Positions 1-13,225 of a stretch of 64,000 nt of DNA are shown here, piece after piece. The DNA lies in assembly GCA_949130485.1 (NCBI GenBank), contig OX422186.1, positions 4,621,792-4,685,791 on the forward strand, written 5' to 3'. Source of the stretch: Agelas oroides (Eukaryota > Porifera > Demospongiae > Agelasida > Agelasidae). Below the pieces are notes generated by a model. It saw only the letters and a list, made by a program, of their open reading frames with translations, made no database searches and had not been told where the DNA came from. Made by a program: the position numbers and the translations under genes. The first letter of the stretch is position 1, and each line of letters starts with the position of its first letter.

Positions 1-3000
1 GCGTTGAAAGCTACATTCCCCGCCTTTCCTGGCACTTAAACAGGCTTGCACGAAATACACAAGGCTTCCAGGGTTGTGAAAACTGCTTTCTCTGTCATTC
101 CTGGCACTTAAACAGATCTCCACGTGCTGCACAGGACTTCCACTGTGGTGAACATGGCTTTCTTGGACCTTCCCCGCACTTAAACAGGCTTGGACGCGTT
201 ACTCAGCATGCACCACCACTGTGTTGAAAACTGCTTTCTCCATCTTTCCTGACACTGAAGTGTGCTTGCACGAGCTTCACAAGACCGCTACAGTGGTTGA
301 AATGGCTTTGTCTGACCTTCCCGGCACTTAAACAGGCTTGCAGGCTTTATTCAGCCACTCCATAGTGATGAAAACTGCTTTCTCGATCTTTCCTCGCACT
401 TAAACAGGCCTGCACGAGCTTCACAAGACTTCCAGAGTGGTGAAAACTGCATTCTCCGTTTTTCGTGGCCCTTAAACAGGTCTGCAGGTGCATCACAGGA
501 CCTCCACTGTGGTGAAAATGGCTTTGTCCCTGCATTTAAACAGGCCAGTACGAGTTACTCAGCACCTCCACTGCGACCAAAACTGCTTTCTTGATCTTTG
601 CTGGCTCTGAAATCTGTTTACACGAGCTTCACAAGGCCTCTACAGTGGTTGAAATGGCTTTGTCTGACCATCCAGGCACTTAAACAGCCTTGTACGCGTT
701 AGTCAGCCACCCCACAGTCATTAAAACTGCTTTGTTGATCTTTCCTCGCACTTAAACAGGCCTGCACGAGCTTCACAAGTCTTCCAGAGTGGTGAAAACT
801 GCATTCTCCGTCTTTCGTGGCGCTTAAACAGGCCTGCAGGTGCTTCACAGGACCTCCACTGTGGTGAAAATGGTTTTGTCCCTGCACTTAAACAGGCAAG
901 TACGAGCTACTCAGCACCTCCACTGCGTCGAAAACTGCTTTGTTGATCTTTGCTGGCTCTGAAATGTGATTGCACGAGCTTCGCAAGGCCCTCTATATAC
1001 AGTGGTTGAAATGGCTTTGTCTGACCATCCAGGTACTTAAACAGCCTTGTACGCGTTACTCAGCCACTCCACAGTCATAAAAACTGCTTTGTCGATCTTT
1101 CCTCGCACTTAAACAGGCTTGCACGAACTACACAAGGCTTCCAGGGTTGTGAAAACTGCTTTCTCTGTCATTCCTGGCAATTAAACAGACCTCCACGTGC
1201 TGCACAGGACCTCCACTGTGGTGAACATGGCTTTCTTGGACCTTCCCCGCACTTAAACAGGCTTGGACGCGTTGCTCAGCACCACCACTGTGTTGAAAAC
1301 TGCTTTCTCCATCTTTCCTGACACTGAAACGTGCTTGCACGACCTTCACAAGACCGCTACTGTGGTTGAAATGGCTTTGTCTGACCTTCCCGGCACTCAA
1401 ACAGGCTTGCAGACGTTAGTCAGCCACTCTATAGTGATGAAAACTGCTTTCTCGATCTTTCCTCGCACTTAAACAGGCCTGCACGAGCTTCATAAGACCT
1501 CACGAGCGTTTAAAACTGCATTCTCCGCCTTTCCTGGCACTTAAACAGGCCTGCACGTGCTTCACAGGACCACCACTGTGGTGAAAATGGCTTTGTCGGA
1601 CCGTCCCGGCAGTTAAACAGGCCTATACGAGTTACTCAGCACCTCCACAGCGCGGAAAGATGCTTTCTCGATCTTTGCTGGCTCTCAAATGTGCTTGCAC
1701 GAGCTTCACAAGGCCTCTACAGTGGTTGTGAAAACTGCTTTCGCTGTCATTCCTGGCACTTAAACAGATCTCCACGTGCTGCACAGGACCTCCACTGTGG
1801 TGAACATGGCTTTCTTGGACCTTCCCCGCACTTAAACAGGCTTGGACGCGTTACTCAGCACCACCACTGTGTTGAAAACTGCTTTCTCCATCTTTCCTGA
1901 CACTGAAATGTGCTTGCACGAGCTTCACAAGACCGCTACAGTGGTTGAAATGGCTTTGTCTGACCTTCCCGGCACGTAAGCAGGCTTGCAGGCGTTAGTC
2001 AGCCACTCCATAGTGATGAAAACTGCTTTCTCGATCTTTCCTCGCACTTAAACAGGCCTGCACGAGCTTCACAAGACCTCAAGAGCGTTAAAAACTGCAT
2101 TCTCCGTCTTTCCTGGCACTTAAACAGGCCTGCACGTGCTTCACAGGACCACCACAGTGGTTGAAATAGCTTTGTCTAACCTTCCTGGCACTTAAACAGG
2201 CCTGCACGAGCTTCACAAGACTTCCAGAGTGGTGAAAACTGCATTCTCCGTCTTTCGTGGCGCTTAAACAGGTCTGCAGGTGCTTCACAGGACCTCCACT
2301 GTGGTGAAAATGGCTTTGTCCCTGCACTTAAACAGGCCAGTACGAGCTACTCAGCACCTCCACTGCGTCCAAAACTGCTTTCTTGATCTTTGCTGGCTCT
2401 GAAATGTGATTGCACGAGCTTCACAAGGCCTCTACAGTGGTTGAAATGGCTTTGTCTGACCATCCAGGCACTTAAACAGCCTTGTACGCGTTAGTCAGCA
2501 ACTCCACAGTCATAAAAACTGCTTTGTCGATCTTTCCTCGCACTTAAACAGGCCTGCACGAGCTTCACAAGACTTCCAGAGTGGTGAAAACTTCATTCTC
2601 CGACTTTCGTGGCGCTTAAACAGGCCTGCAGGTGCTTCACAGGACCTCCACTGTGGTGAAAATGGCTTTGTCCCTGCACTTAAACAGGCCAGTACGAGCT
2701 ACCCAGCACCTCCACTGCGTCCAAAACTGCTTTCTTGATCTTTGCTGGCTCTGAAATGTGATTGCACGAGCTTCACAAGGCCTCTACAGTGGTTGAAATG
2801 GCTTTGTCTGACCATCCAGGCACATAAACAGCCTTGTACGTGTTACTCAGCCACTCCACAGTCATAAAAACTGCTTTGTCGATCTTTCCTCGCACTTAAA
2901 CAGGCTTGCACGAACTACACAAGGCTTCCAGGGTTGTGAAAACTGCTTTCTCTGTCATTCCTGGCAATTAAACAGACCTCCACGTGCTGCACAGGACCTC

Positions 3001-6000
3001 CACTGTGGTGAACATGGCTTTCTTGGACCTTCCCCGCACTTAAACAGGCTTGGACGTGTTGCTCAGCACCACCACTGTGTTGAAAACTGCTTTCTCCATC
3101 TTTCCTGACACTGAAATGTGCTTGCACGAGCTTCACAAGACCGCTACTGTGGTTGAAATGGCTTTGTCTGACCTTCCCGGCACTTAAACAGGCTTGCAGG
3201 CGTTAGTCAGTCACTCCATAGTGATGAAAACTGCTTTCTCGATCTTTCCTCGCACTTAAACAGGCCTGCACGAGCTTCACAAGACTTCACGAGCGTTTAA
3301 AACTGCATTCTCCGCCTTTCCTGGCACTTAAAGAGGCCTGCACGTGCTTCACAGGACCACCACTGTGGTGAAAATGGCTTTGTCGGACCGTCCCGGCAGT
3401 TAAACAGGCCTATACGAGTTACTAAGCACCTCCACAGCGCCGAAAGATGCTTTCTCGATCTTTGCTGGCTCTCAAATGTGCTTGCACGAGCTTCACAAGG
3501 CCTCTACAGTGGTTAAAATGGTTTGTGGGACCTTCCCGGCACTTAAACAGGCTTGCACGCGATACTCAGCACCACCACTGTGCTGAAAACTGCCTTCTCG
3601 ATCTTTCCTGACACTGAAATGTGCTTGCACGAGCTTCACAAGACAGCTACAGTGGGTGAAATGGCTTTGTCTGACCTTCCCGGCACTTAAACAGGCTTGC
3701 ACGCGTTAGTCAGCCACTGCACAGTGAGGAAAACTGCTTTCTCGATCTTTCCTCGCACTTAAAAAGGCTGCACGAGCTTCAAAAGACCTCAAGAGCGTTG
3801 AAAGCTACATTCCCCGCCTTTCCTGGCACTTAAACAGGCTTGCACGAACTACACAAGGCTTCCAGGGTTGTGAAAACTGCTTTCTCTGTCATTCCTGGCA
3901 CTTAAACAGATCTCCACGTGCTGCACAGGGCTTCCACTGTGGTGAACATGGCTTTCTTGGACCTTCCTCGCACTTAAACAGGCTTGGACGCGTTACTCAG
4001 CATGCACCACCACTGTGTTGAAAACTGCTTTCTCCATCTTTCCTGACACTGAAATGTGCTTGCACGAGCTTCACAAGACCGCTACAGTGATTGAAATGGC
4101 TTTGTCTGACCTTCCCGGCACTTAAACAGGCTTGCAGGCGTTAGTCAGCCACTCCATAGTGATGAAAACTGCTTTCTCGATCTTTCCTCGCACTTAAACA
4201 GGCCTGCACGAGCTTCACAAGACCTCACGAGCGTTTAAAACTGCATTCTCCGCCTTTCCTGGCACTTAAACAGGCCTGCACGTGCTTCACAGGACCACCA
4301 CTGTGGTGAAAATGGCTTTGTCGGACCGTCCCGGCAGTTGAATAGGCCTCTACGAGTTACTCAGCACCTCCACAGCGCCGAAAGATGCTTTCTCGATCTT
4401 TGCTGGCTCTCAAATGTGCTTGCACGAGCTACACAAGGCCTCTACAGTGGTTTAAATGGCTTTGTCTGACCATCCAGGCATTTAAACAGCCTTGTACGCG
4501 TTAGTCAGCCACTCCACATTCATAAAAACTGCTTTGTCGATCTTTCCTCGCACTTAAACAGGCCTGCACGAGCTTCACAAGTCTTCCAGAGTGGTGAAAA
4601 CTGCATTCTCCGTCTTTCGTGGCGCTTAAACAGGCCTGCAGGTGCTTCACAGGACCTCCACTGTGGTGAAAATGGTTTTGTCTCCGCACTTAAACAGGCC
4701 AGGACGAGCTACTCAGCACCTCCACTGCGTCCAAAACTGCTTTGTTGATCTTTGCTGGCTCTGAAATGTGATTGCACGAGCTTCGCAAGGCCCTCTATAT
4801 ACAGTGGTTGAAATGGCTTTGTCTGACCATCCAGGTACTTAAACAGCCTTGTACGCGTTACTCAGCCACTCCACAGTCATAAAAACTGCTTTGTCGATCA
4901 CTCCTCGCACTTAAACAGGCTTGCACGAACTACACAAGGCTTCCAGGGTTGTGAAAACTGCTTTCTCTGTCATTCCTGGCACTTAAACAGACCTCCACGT
5001 GCTGCACAGGAACTCTACTGTGGTGAACATGGCTTTCTTGGACCTTCCCCGCACTTAAACAGGCTTGGACGCGTTACTCAGCACCACCACTGTGTTGAAA
5101 ACTGCTTTCTCGATCTTTCCTGACACTGAAATGTGCTTGCACGAGCTTCACAAGACCGCTACAGTGGTTAAAATGGCTTTGTCTGACCTTCCCGGCACTT
5201 AAGCAGGCTTGCAGGCGTTAGTCAGCCACTCCATAGTGATGAAAACTGCTTTCTCGATCTTTCCTCGCACTTAAACAGGCCTGCACGAGCTTCACAAGAC
5301 CTCAAGAGCGTTAAAAACTGCATTCTCCGCCTTTCCTGGCACTTAAACGGGCCTGCACGTGCTTCACAGGACCACCACAGTGGTTGAAATAGCTTTGTCT
5401 AACCTTCCTGGCACTTAAACAGGCCTGCACGAGCTTCACAAGACTTCCAGAGTGGTGAAAACTGCATTCTCCGTCTTTCGTGGCCCTTAAACAGGTCTGT
5501 AGGTGCTTCACAGGACCTCCACTGTGGTGAAAATGGCTTTGTCCCTGCACTTAAACAGGCCAGTACGAGTTACTCAGCACCTCCACTGCGACCAAAACTG
5601 CTTTCTTGATCTTTGCTGGCTCTGAAATGTGTTTGCACGAGCTTCACAAGGCCTCTACAGTGGTTGAAATGGCTTTGTCTGACCATCCAGGCACTTAAAC
5701 AGCCTTGTACGCGTTAGTCAGCAACTCCACAGTCATAAAAACTGCTTTGTCGATCTTTCCTCGCACTTAAACAGGCCTGCACGAGCTTCACAAGTCTTCC
5801 AGAGTGGTGAAAACTTCATTCTCCGACTTTCGTGGCGCTTAAACAGGCCTGCAGGTGCTTCACAGGACCTCCACTGTGGTGAAAATGGTTTTGTTCCTGC
5901 ACTTAAACAGGCCAGTACAAGCTACTCAGCACCTCCACTGCGTCCAAAACTGCTTTCTTGATCTTTGCTGGCTCTGAAATGTGATTGCACGAGCTTCACA

Positions 6001-9000
6001 AGGCCTCTACAGTGGTTGAAATGGCTTTGTCTGACCATCCAGGCACTTAAACAGCCTTGTACGTGTTACTCAGCCACTCCACAGTCATAAAAACTGCTTT
6101 GTCGATCTTTCCTCGCACTTAAACAGGCTTGCACGAACTACACAAGGCTTCCAGGGTTGTGAAAACTGCTTTCTCTGTCATTCCTGGCAATTAAACAGAC
6201 CTCCACGTGCTGCACAGGACCTCCACTGTGGTGAACATGGCTTTCTTGGACCTTCCCCGCACTTAAACAGTCTTGGACGCGTTACTCAGCACCACCACTG
6301 TGTTGAAAACTGCTTTCTCGATCTTTCCTGACACTGAAATGTGCTTGCACGAGCTTCACAAGACCGCTACAGTGGTTGAAATGGCTTTGTCTGACCTTCC
6401 CGGCACTTAAACAGGCTTGCAGGCTTTAGTCAGCCACTCCATAGTGATGAAAACTGCTTTCTCGATCTTTCCTCGCACTTAAACAGGCCTGCACGAGCTT
6501 CACAAGACTTCACGAGCGTTTAAAACTGCATTCTCCGCCTTTCCTGGCACTTAAAGAGGCCTGCACGTGCTTCACAGGACCACCACTGTGGTGAAAATGG
6601 CTTTGTCGGACCGTTTCGGCAGTTAAACAGGCCTATACGAGTTACTCAGCACCTCCACAGCCCCGAAAGATGCTTTCTCGATCTTTGCTGGCTCTCAAAT
6701 GTGCTTGCACGAGCTTCACAAGGCCTCTACAGTGGTTAAAATGGTTTGTGGGACCTTCCCGGCACTTAAACAGGCTTGCACGCGATACTCAGCACCACCA
6801 CTGTGCTGAAAACTGCCTTCTCGATCTTTCCTGACACTGAAATGTGCTTGCACGAGCTTCACAAGACAGCTACAGTGGGTGAAATGGCTTTGTCTGACCT
6901 TCCCGGCACTTAAACAGGCTTGCACGCGTTAGTCAGCCACTCCACAGTGAGGAAAACTGCTTTCTCGATCTTTCCTCGCACTTAAAAAGGCTGCACGAGC
7001 TTCAAAAGACCTCAAGAGCGTTGAAAGCTACATTCCCCGCCTTTCCTGGCACTTAAACAGGCTTGCACGAACTACACAAGGCTTCCAGGGTTGTGAAAAC
7101 TGCTTTCTCTGTCATTCCTGGCACTTAAACAGATCTCCACGTGCTGCACAGGACTTCCACTGTGGTGAACATGGCTTTCTTGGACCTTCCCCGCACTTAA
7201 ACAGGCTTGGACGCGTTACTCAGCATGCACCACCACTGTGTTGAAAACTGCTTTCTCCATCTTTCCTGACACTGAAATGTGCTTGCACGAGCTTCACAAG
7301 ACCGCTACAGTGGTTGAAATGGCTTTGTCTGACCTTCCCGGCACTTAAACAGGCTTGCAGGCGTTATTCAGCCACTCCACAGTGATGAAAACTGCTTTCT
7401 CGATCTTTCCTCGCACTTAAACAGGCCTGCACGAGCTTCACAAGACCTCACGAGCGTTTAAAACTGCATTCTCCGCCTTTCCTGGCACTTAAACAGGCCT
7501 GCACGTGCTTCACAGGACCACCACTGTGGTGAAAATGGCTTTGTCGGACCATCCCGGCAGTTGAACAGGCCTGTACGAGTTACTCAGCACCTCCACAGCG
7601 CCGAAAGATGCTTTCTCGATCTTTGCTGGCTCTCAGATGTGGTTGCACGAGCTTCACAAGGCCTCTACAGTGGTTGAAATGGCTTTGTCTGACCATCCAG
7701 GCACTTAAACAGCCTTGTACTCGTTAGTCAGCCACTCCACAGTCATACAAACTGCTTTGTCGATCTTTCCTCGCACTTAAACAGGCCTGCACGAGCTTCA
7801 CAAGTCTTCCAGAGTGGTGAAAACTGCATTCTCCGTCTTTCGTGGCGCTTAAACAGGCCTGCAGGTGCTTCACATGACCTCCACTGTGGTGAAAATGGTT
7901 TTGTCTCTGCACTTAAACAGGCCAGGACGAGCTACTCAGCACCTCCACTGCGTCCAAAACTGCTTTGTTGATCTTTGCTGGCTCTGAAATGTGATTGCAC
8001 GAGCTTCGCAAGGCCCTCTATATACAGTGGTTGAAATGGCTTTGTCTGACCATCCAGGCACTTAAACAGCCTTGTACGCGTTACTCAGCCACTCCACAGT
8101 CATAAAAACTGCTTTGTCGATCTTTCCTCGCACTTAAACAGGCTTGCACGAACTACACAAGGCTTCCAGGGTTGTGAAAACTGCTTTCTCTGTCATTCCT
8201 GGCAATTAAACAGACCTCCACGTGCTGCACAGGACCTCCACTGTGGTGAACATGGCTTTCTTGGACCTTCCCCGCACTTAAACAGGCTTGGACGCGTTGC
8301 TCAGCACCACCACTGCGTTGAAAACTGCTTTCTCGATCTTTCCTGACACTGAAATGTGCTTGCACGAGCTTCACAAGACCGCTACTGTGGTTGAAATGGC
8401 TTTGTCTGACCTTCCCGGCACTCAAACAGGCTTGCAGACGTTAGTCAGCCACTCCATAGTGATGAAAACTGCTTTCTCGATCTTTCCTCGCACTTAAACA
8501 GGCCTGCACGAGCTTCACAAGACCTCACGAGCGTTTAAAACTGCATTCTCCGCCTTTCCTGGCACTTAAACAGGCCTGCACGTGCTTCACAGGACCATCA
8601 CTGTGGTCAAAATGGCTTTGTCGGACCGTCCCGGCAGTTAAACAGGCCTATACGAGTTACTCAGCACCTCCACAGCGCCGAAAGATGCTTTCTCGATCTT
8701 TGCTGGCTCTCAAATGTGCTTGCACGAGCTTCACAAGGCCTCTACAGTGGTTGTGAAAACTGCTTTCTCTGTCATTCCTGGCACTTAAACAGATCTCCAC
8801 GTGCTGCACAGGACCTCCACTGTGGTGAACATGGCTTTCTTGGACCTTCCCCGCACTTAAACAGGCTTGGACGCGTTACTCAGCACCACCACTGTGTTGA
8901 AAACTGCTTTCTCGATATTTCCTGACACTGAAATGTGCTTGCACGAGCTTCACAAGACCGCTACAGTGGTTGAAATGGCTTTGTCTGACCTTCCCGGCAC

Positions 9001-11949
9001 TTAAACAGGCTTGCAGGCGTTAGTCAGCCACTCCATAGTGATGAAAACTGCTTTCTCGATCTTTCCTGGCACTTAAACAGGCCTGCACGTGCTTCACAGG
9101 ACCACCACAATGGTTGAAATAGCTTTGTCTAACCTTCCTGGCACTTAAACAGACCTGCACGAGCTTCACAAGACTTCCAGAGTGGTGAAAACTGCATTCT
9201 CCGTCTTTCGTGGCGCTTAAACATGTCTGCAGGTGCTTCACAGGACCTCCACTGTGGTGAAAATGGCTTTGTCCCTGCACTTAAACAGGCCAGTACGAGT
9301 TACTCAGCACCTCCACTGCGACCAAAACTGCTTTCTTGATCTTTGCTGGCTCTGAAATGCGTTTGCAAGAGCTTCACAAGGCCTCTACAGTGGTTGAAAT
9401 GGCTTTGTCTGACCATCCAGGCACTTAAACAGCCTTGTACGCGTTAGTCAGCCACTCCACAGTCATAAAAACTGCTTTGTCGATCTTTCCTCGCACTTAA
9501 ACAGGCCTGCACGAGCTTCACAAGTCTTCCAGAGTGGTTGAAATAGCTTTGTCTGACCTTCCCGGCACTTAAACAGGCCTGCACGAGCTTCACAAGACTT
9601 CCAGAGTGGTGAAAACTGCATTCTCCGTCTTTCGTGGCCCTTAAACAGGCCTGCAGGTGCTTCACAGGACCTCCACTGTGGTGAAAATGGTTTTGTCCCT
9701 GCACTTAAACAGGCCAGTACGAGCTACTCAGCACCTCCACTGCGTCCAAAACTGCTTTCTTGATCTTTGCTGGCTCTGAAATGTGATTGCACGAGCTTCA
9801 CAAGGCCTCTACAGTGGTTGAAATGGCTTTGTCTGACCATCCAGGCACTTAAACAGCCTTGTACGTGTTACTCAGCCACTCCACAGTCATAAAAACTGCT
9901 ATGTCGATCTTTCCTCGCACTTAAACAGGCTTGCACGAACTACACAAGGCTTCCAGGGTTGTGAAAACTGCTTTCTCTGTCATTCCTGGCACTTAAACAG
10001 ACCTCCACGTGCTGCACAGGACCTCCACTGTGGTGAACATGGCTTTCTTGGACCTTCCCCGCACTTAAACAGGCTTGGACGCGTTGCTCAGCACCACCAC
10101 TGTGTTGAAAACTGCTTTCTCGATCTTTCCTGACACTGAAATGTGCTTGCACGAGCTTCATAAGACCGCTACTGTGGTTGAAATGGCTTTGTCTGACCTT
10201 CCCGGCACTTAAACAGGCTTGCAGGCTTTAGTCAGCCACTCCATAGTGATGAAAACTGCTTTCTCGATCTTTCCTCGCACTTAAATAGGCCAGCACGAGC
10301 TTCACAAGACCTCAAGAGCGTTAAAAACTGTATTCTCCGCCTTTCCTGGCACTTAAACAGGCCTGCACGTGCTTCACAGGACAACCACAGTGGTTGAAAT
10401 AGCTTTGTCCTACCTTCCCGGCACTTAAACAGGCCTGCACGAGCTTCACAAGACTTCCAGAGTGGTGAAAACTGCATTCTCCGTCTTTCGTGGCCCTTAA
10501 ACAGGCCTGCAGGTGCTTCACAGGACCTCCACTGTGGTGAAAATGGTTTTGTCCCTGCACTTAAACAGGCCAGTACAAGCTACTCAGCACCTCCACTGCG
10601 TCCAAAACTGCTTTCTTGATCATTGCTGGCTCTGAAATGTGATTGCACGAGCTTCACAAGGCCTCTACAGTGGTTGAAATGGCTTTGTCTGACCATCCAG
10701 GCACTTAAACAGCCTTGTACGCGTTACTCAGGCACTCCACAGTCATTAAAACTGCTTTGTCGATCTTTCCTCGCACTTAAACAGGCTTGCACGAACTACA
10801 AGGCTTCCAGAGTTGTGAAAACTGCTTTCTCTGTTATTCCTGGCACTTAAACGGACCTCCACGTTCTTCACAGGACCTCCACTGTGGTGAACATGGCTTT
10901 GTTGGACCTTTCCCGCACTTAAACAGGCCTGTAGGGGTTACTCAGCACCTCTAGAGTGTTGAAATCTGCTTTCTCGATCTTTCCTGACACTGAAATGTGC
11001 TTGCATGAGCTTCACAATACCTCTACAGGTGTGGAAATGGCATTGTCGGACCTTCCCGGCACTTAAACAGGCTTGCACGCGTTAGTCAGCCACTCCACAG
11101 TGATGAAAACTTCTTTCTCGATCTTTCCTGGAAATTAAACAGGCTTGCACGAGCTTCACAAGACCTCCACAGTGTTGAAAACTGCTTACTCGATCTATCC
11201 TCACACTGAAATGAGCTTGCACGAGCTTCACAAGTCCTGTATAGTAGTTGAAATGGGTTTGTCCGACCTCCCCGGAACTTAAACAGGCTTGCACGACTTA
11301 CTCAGCACCTCCAGAGTGTCGAAAACTGCTTTCTCGATCTTTCCTGACACTGAAATGTGCTTGCACGAGCTTAACAAGACCTCTATAGTGGTTGAAATGG
11401 CTTTGTCTGACCTTCCCGGCACTTAAACAGGCCTGCACGAGCTTCACAAGACTTCCAGAGTGGTGAAAACTGCATTCTCCGTCTGTCGTGGCGCTTAAAC
11501 AGGCCTACAGGTGCTTCACAGGACCTCCACTGTGGGGAAAATGGCTTTGTCGGACCGTCCCTGCACTTAAATAGGCCAGTACGAGTTACTCAGCACCTCT
11601 ACTGTGTCCAAAACTGCTTTCTCGATCTTTGCTGGCTCTGAAATTTGTTTGCACGAGCTTCACAAGGCCTCTACAGTGGTTGAAATGGCTTTGTCTGACC
11701 ATCCAGGCACTTAAACAGCCTTGTACGCGTTACTCAGCTACTCCACAGTCATAAAAACTGCTTTGTCGATCTTTCCTCGCACTTAAACAGGCCTGCACGA
11801 GCTTCACAAGACCTCAAGAGCGTTAAAAACTGCATTCTCCGTCTTTCCTGGCACTTAAACAGGCCTGCAGGTGCTTCACAGGACCTCCACTGTGGTGAAA
11901 ATGGTTTTGTCCCTGCACTTAAACAGGCCAGTACGAGCTACTCAGCACC
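1..11949. repeat. 72-bp satellite array, segment 1 (truncated at left edge)
   Basis: About 165 head-to-tail monomers of 72 bp. A typical monomer begins CACTTAAACAGG, has a variable middle (CACGAGCTTCACAAGAC, CACGTGCTTCACAGGAC or GCGTTACTCAGC) and ends with GAAAACTGCTTTCTCGATC or GAAATGGCTTTGTCTGACC. Monomers ending in ACTGC and ATGGC mostly alternate. Five classes recur in the order A (cacgagcttcacaag), B (cacgtgcttcacagg), C (gttactcagcacc), D (ctgaaatgtgcttgcacgag), E (gcgttagtcagcc). A 3,223-bp superperiod is visible: the shortened monomer starting CACTTAAAAAGG occurs at 3,756 and 6,979. The segment from 10,600 to 11,900 is more diverged, with unusual monomers. Short open frames of 60-90 codons occur on both strands but are by-products of a period divisible by three. 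Confidence 0.97.
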
Positions 11950-12447
11950 GTTACCGAGTTGCTTTCAGAAGAAGGAAAGGCAGCCATTCCCACTGAACCC
12001 GGACAGCCCCGCATCACCAGAGTTACTTCCCTCTTATAGGGATCGACAAGTGTTGGGTCTTGTACCACATGGAGTGTGTAGGACTTGAAAGACCACCATC
12101 AAACAAGAGCAATGGAACTGTAACAATTGCTCTATACAGTCATTATATAACTGTTGTATTTGTTTCAGACCAAACCATTTGACATGGATATTCGTTATAC
12201 CCGTTAGTCAAGTCAGACTCTGAGTCAAGGAATACTCTGACAAAGTAGACTCGTAACCTATATAGTATCTATGTCAGGTCCGCATGCCAGAATACACTAT
12301 AGTTTATTATGAGAAGTCAACAGTAGGAACCCTATGGCACCCGTTGATACCCCGGATCGAATCCGCTGAGGTAGGATCGAAACCGCTAGCATATCTGATC
12401 CGGCCCGGATCGGATTTTCGGGGGGATCGGATCCGCTGTGACATCGG
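11950..12447. other. Unique 498-bp block inserted in the array, origin unknown
   Basis: The array stops inside a C-class monomer after CTCAGCACC, and unrelated single-copy sequence follows up to the left end of the Ginger-like copy A. Its right part holds three copies of a motif close to GGATCGRAWCCGCT (12,354, 12,374, 12,424) and a palindromic ATCCGGCCCGGAT. I see no convincing coding exon; a 129-codon minus-strand frame here is mostly low-complexity and crosses the element boundary. It may be host DNA carried with the transposon, or part of a larger element. Confidence 0.6.
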
Positions 12448-13225
12448 TGTCTGCGTGAAATGGGGACCCCCCAATTTGGGGACCCCGGTCCCCATATCAC
12501 TAGGGATATGGAGACGGGGGTCCCCAGAACTCTGGTGATATGGGGATCCTTCGGTGATTTAGGGACCCCTAAAGTTTGTGTTCTATACGCAATTGGAAAA
12601 GACATATAAGAACAAATTAACAAGTTGTATATATGCAAGAGTAAAAATATGCTTATGCAATAGTATGTACAAGTAAAGAACAACAATATTATTATTAAAG
12701 AATATTAGTATGCTGCCGATTATTCTCCTCTCCTCCGCACTTTCAACCACCAAGCGAGGTTTCTAACTCCCTTTTCTGGCAATGTAGTATAAACGCCCTC
12801 CGTCCGCTGGTAAGAATTTGCTACGCTTCCTTAGCCCATGCTTGTAGAGTTTATCAGCATGAGATGGGTATATGTCTTACGGACAATGTAGTCATAAATT
12901 TCGCTGAACGTATATTTCACTTTTGCCGCATCTTCCTCAACTTTCACGTCTTTTTCGCCTTCCTTCGCCATACTAACAACTTCTTGTTGTTGTGCTCTGC
13001 TTCTCGTTTTATAATTATCACTGATGACGTACCCTTCTGATCAATGATCGTCAAGGTCCAGCGCCGGATGTTTACGAACAGGTAGGACCGTGTCTTCCGG
13101 GGTCCCCAAAACGCTGAGGGGGTCCCTATATCACTAGCGAAATGGGGCTGGGGGGGGTCCCCATGTCACTAGGGATATGGGGACGGGGGTCCCCATATAA
13201 CGGGGGTCCCCATATCGCGCTTACA
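12448..13225 (-). mobile_element. Ginger-like DNA transposon, non-autonomous copy A (damaged)
   Basis: The ends are TGTCTGCGTGAAATGGGGAC on the left and, inverted, TGTAAGCGCGATATGGGGAC on the right. The subterminal regions are packed with GGGGTCCCCATATCACTAGGG-type palindromic blocks (shorter and longer variants). The right flank is CCGG followed by a broken array monomer. The left flank is TCGG from a unique block, so no clean target duplication remains. The interior is the counterpart of copy B at 48,131, but the minus-strand reading frame is broken: two extra bases shift the frame after the TFSEIYDY stretch (about 12,870), and a TAG lies further along. Ginger elements typically start TGT and make 4-bp duplications; assignment rests on that and on copy B. 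Confidence 0.75.
12870..12971 (-). pseudogene. Broken N-terminal fragment of the Ginger-like ORF (copy A)
   Basis: Reading the minus strand from 12,971 gives Met-Ala-Lys-Glu followed by an acidic stretch and the TFSEIYDY segment, parallel to copy B. After the KTY residues the frame is lost by a 2-bp insertion relative to copy B, so the H2C2-adjacent part is out of frame; a stop codon replaces the GSKKP region as well. It is clearly a decayed version of the copy B frame and unlikely to yield protein. Confidence 0.6.

Noticed and set aside
12297-12686. 129-codon minus-strand frame over the left end of Ginger-like copy A
   Set aside because: It crosses the element boundary into unrelated DNA, and the sister copy gives a different sequence, so it is not conserved.
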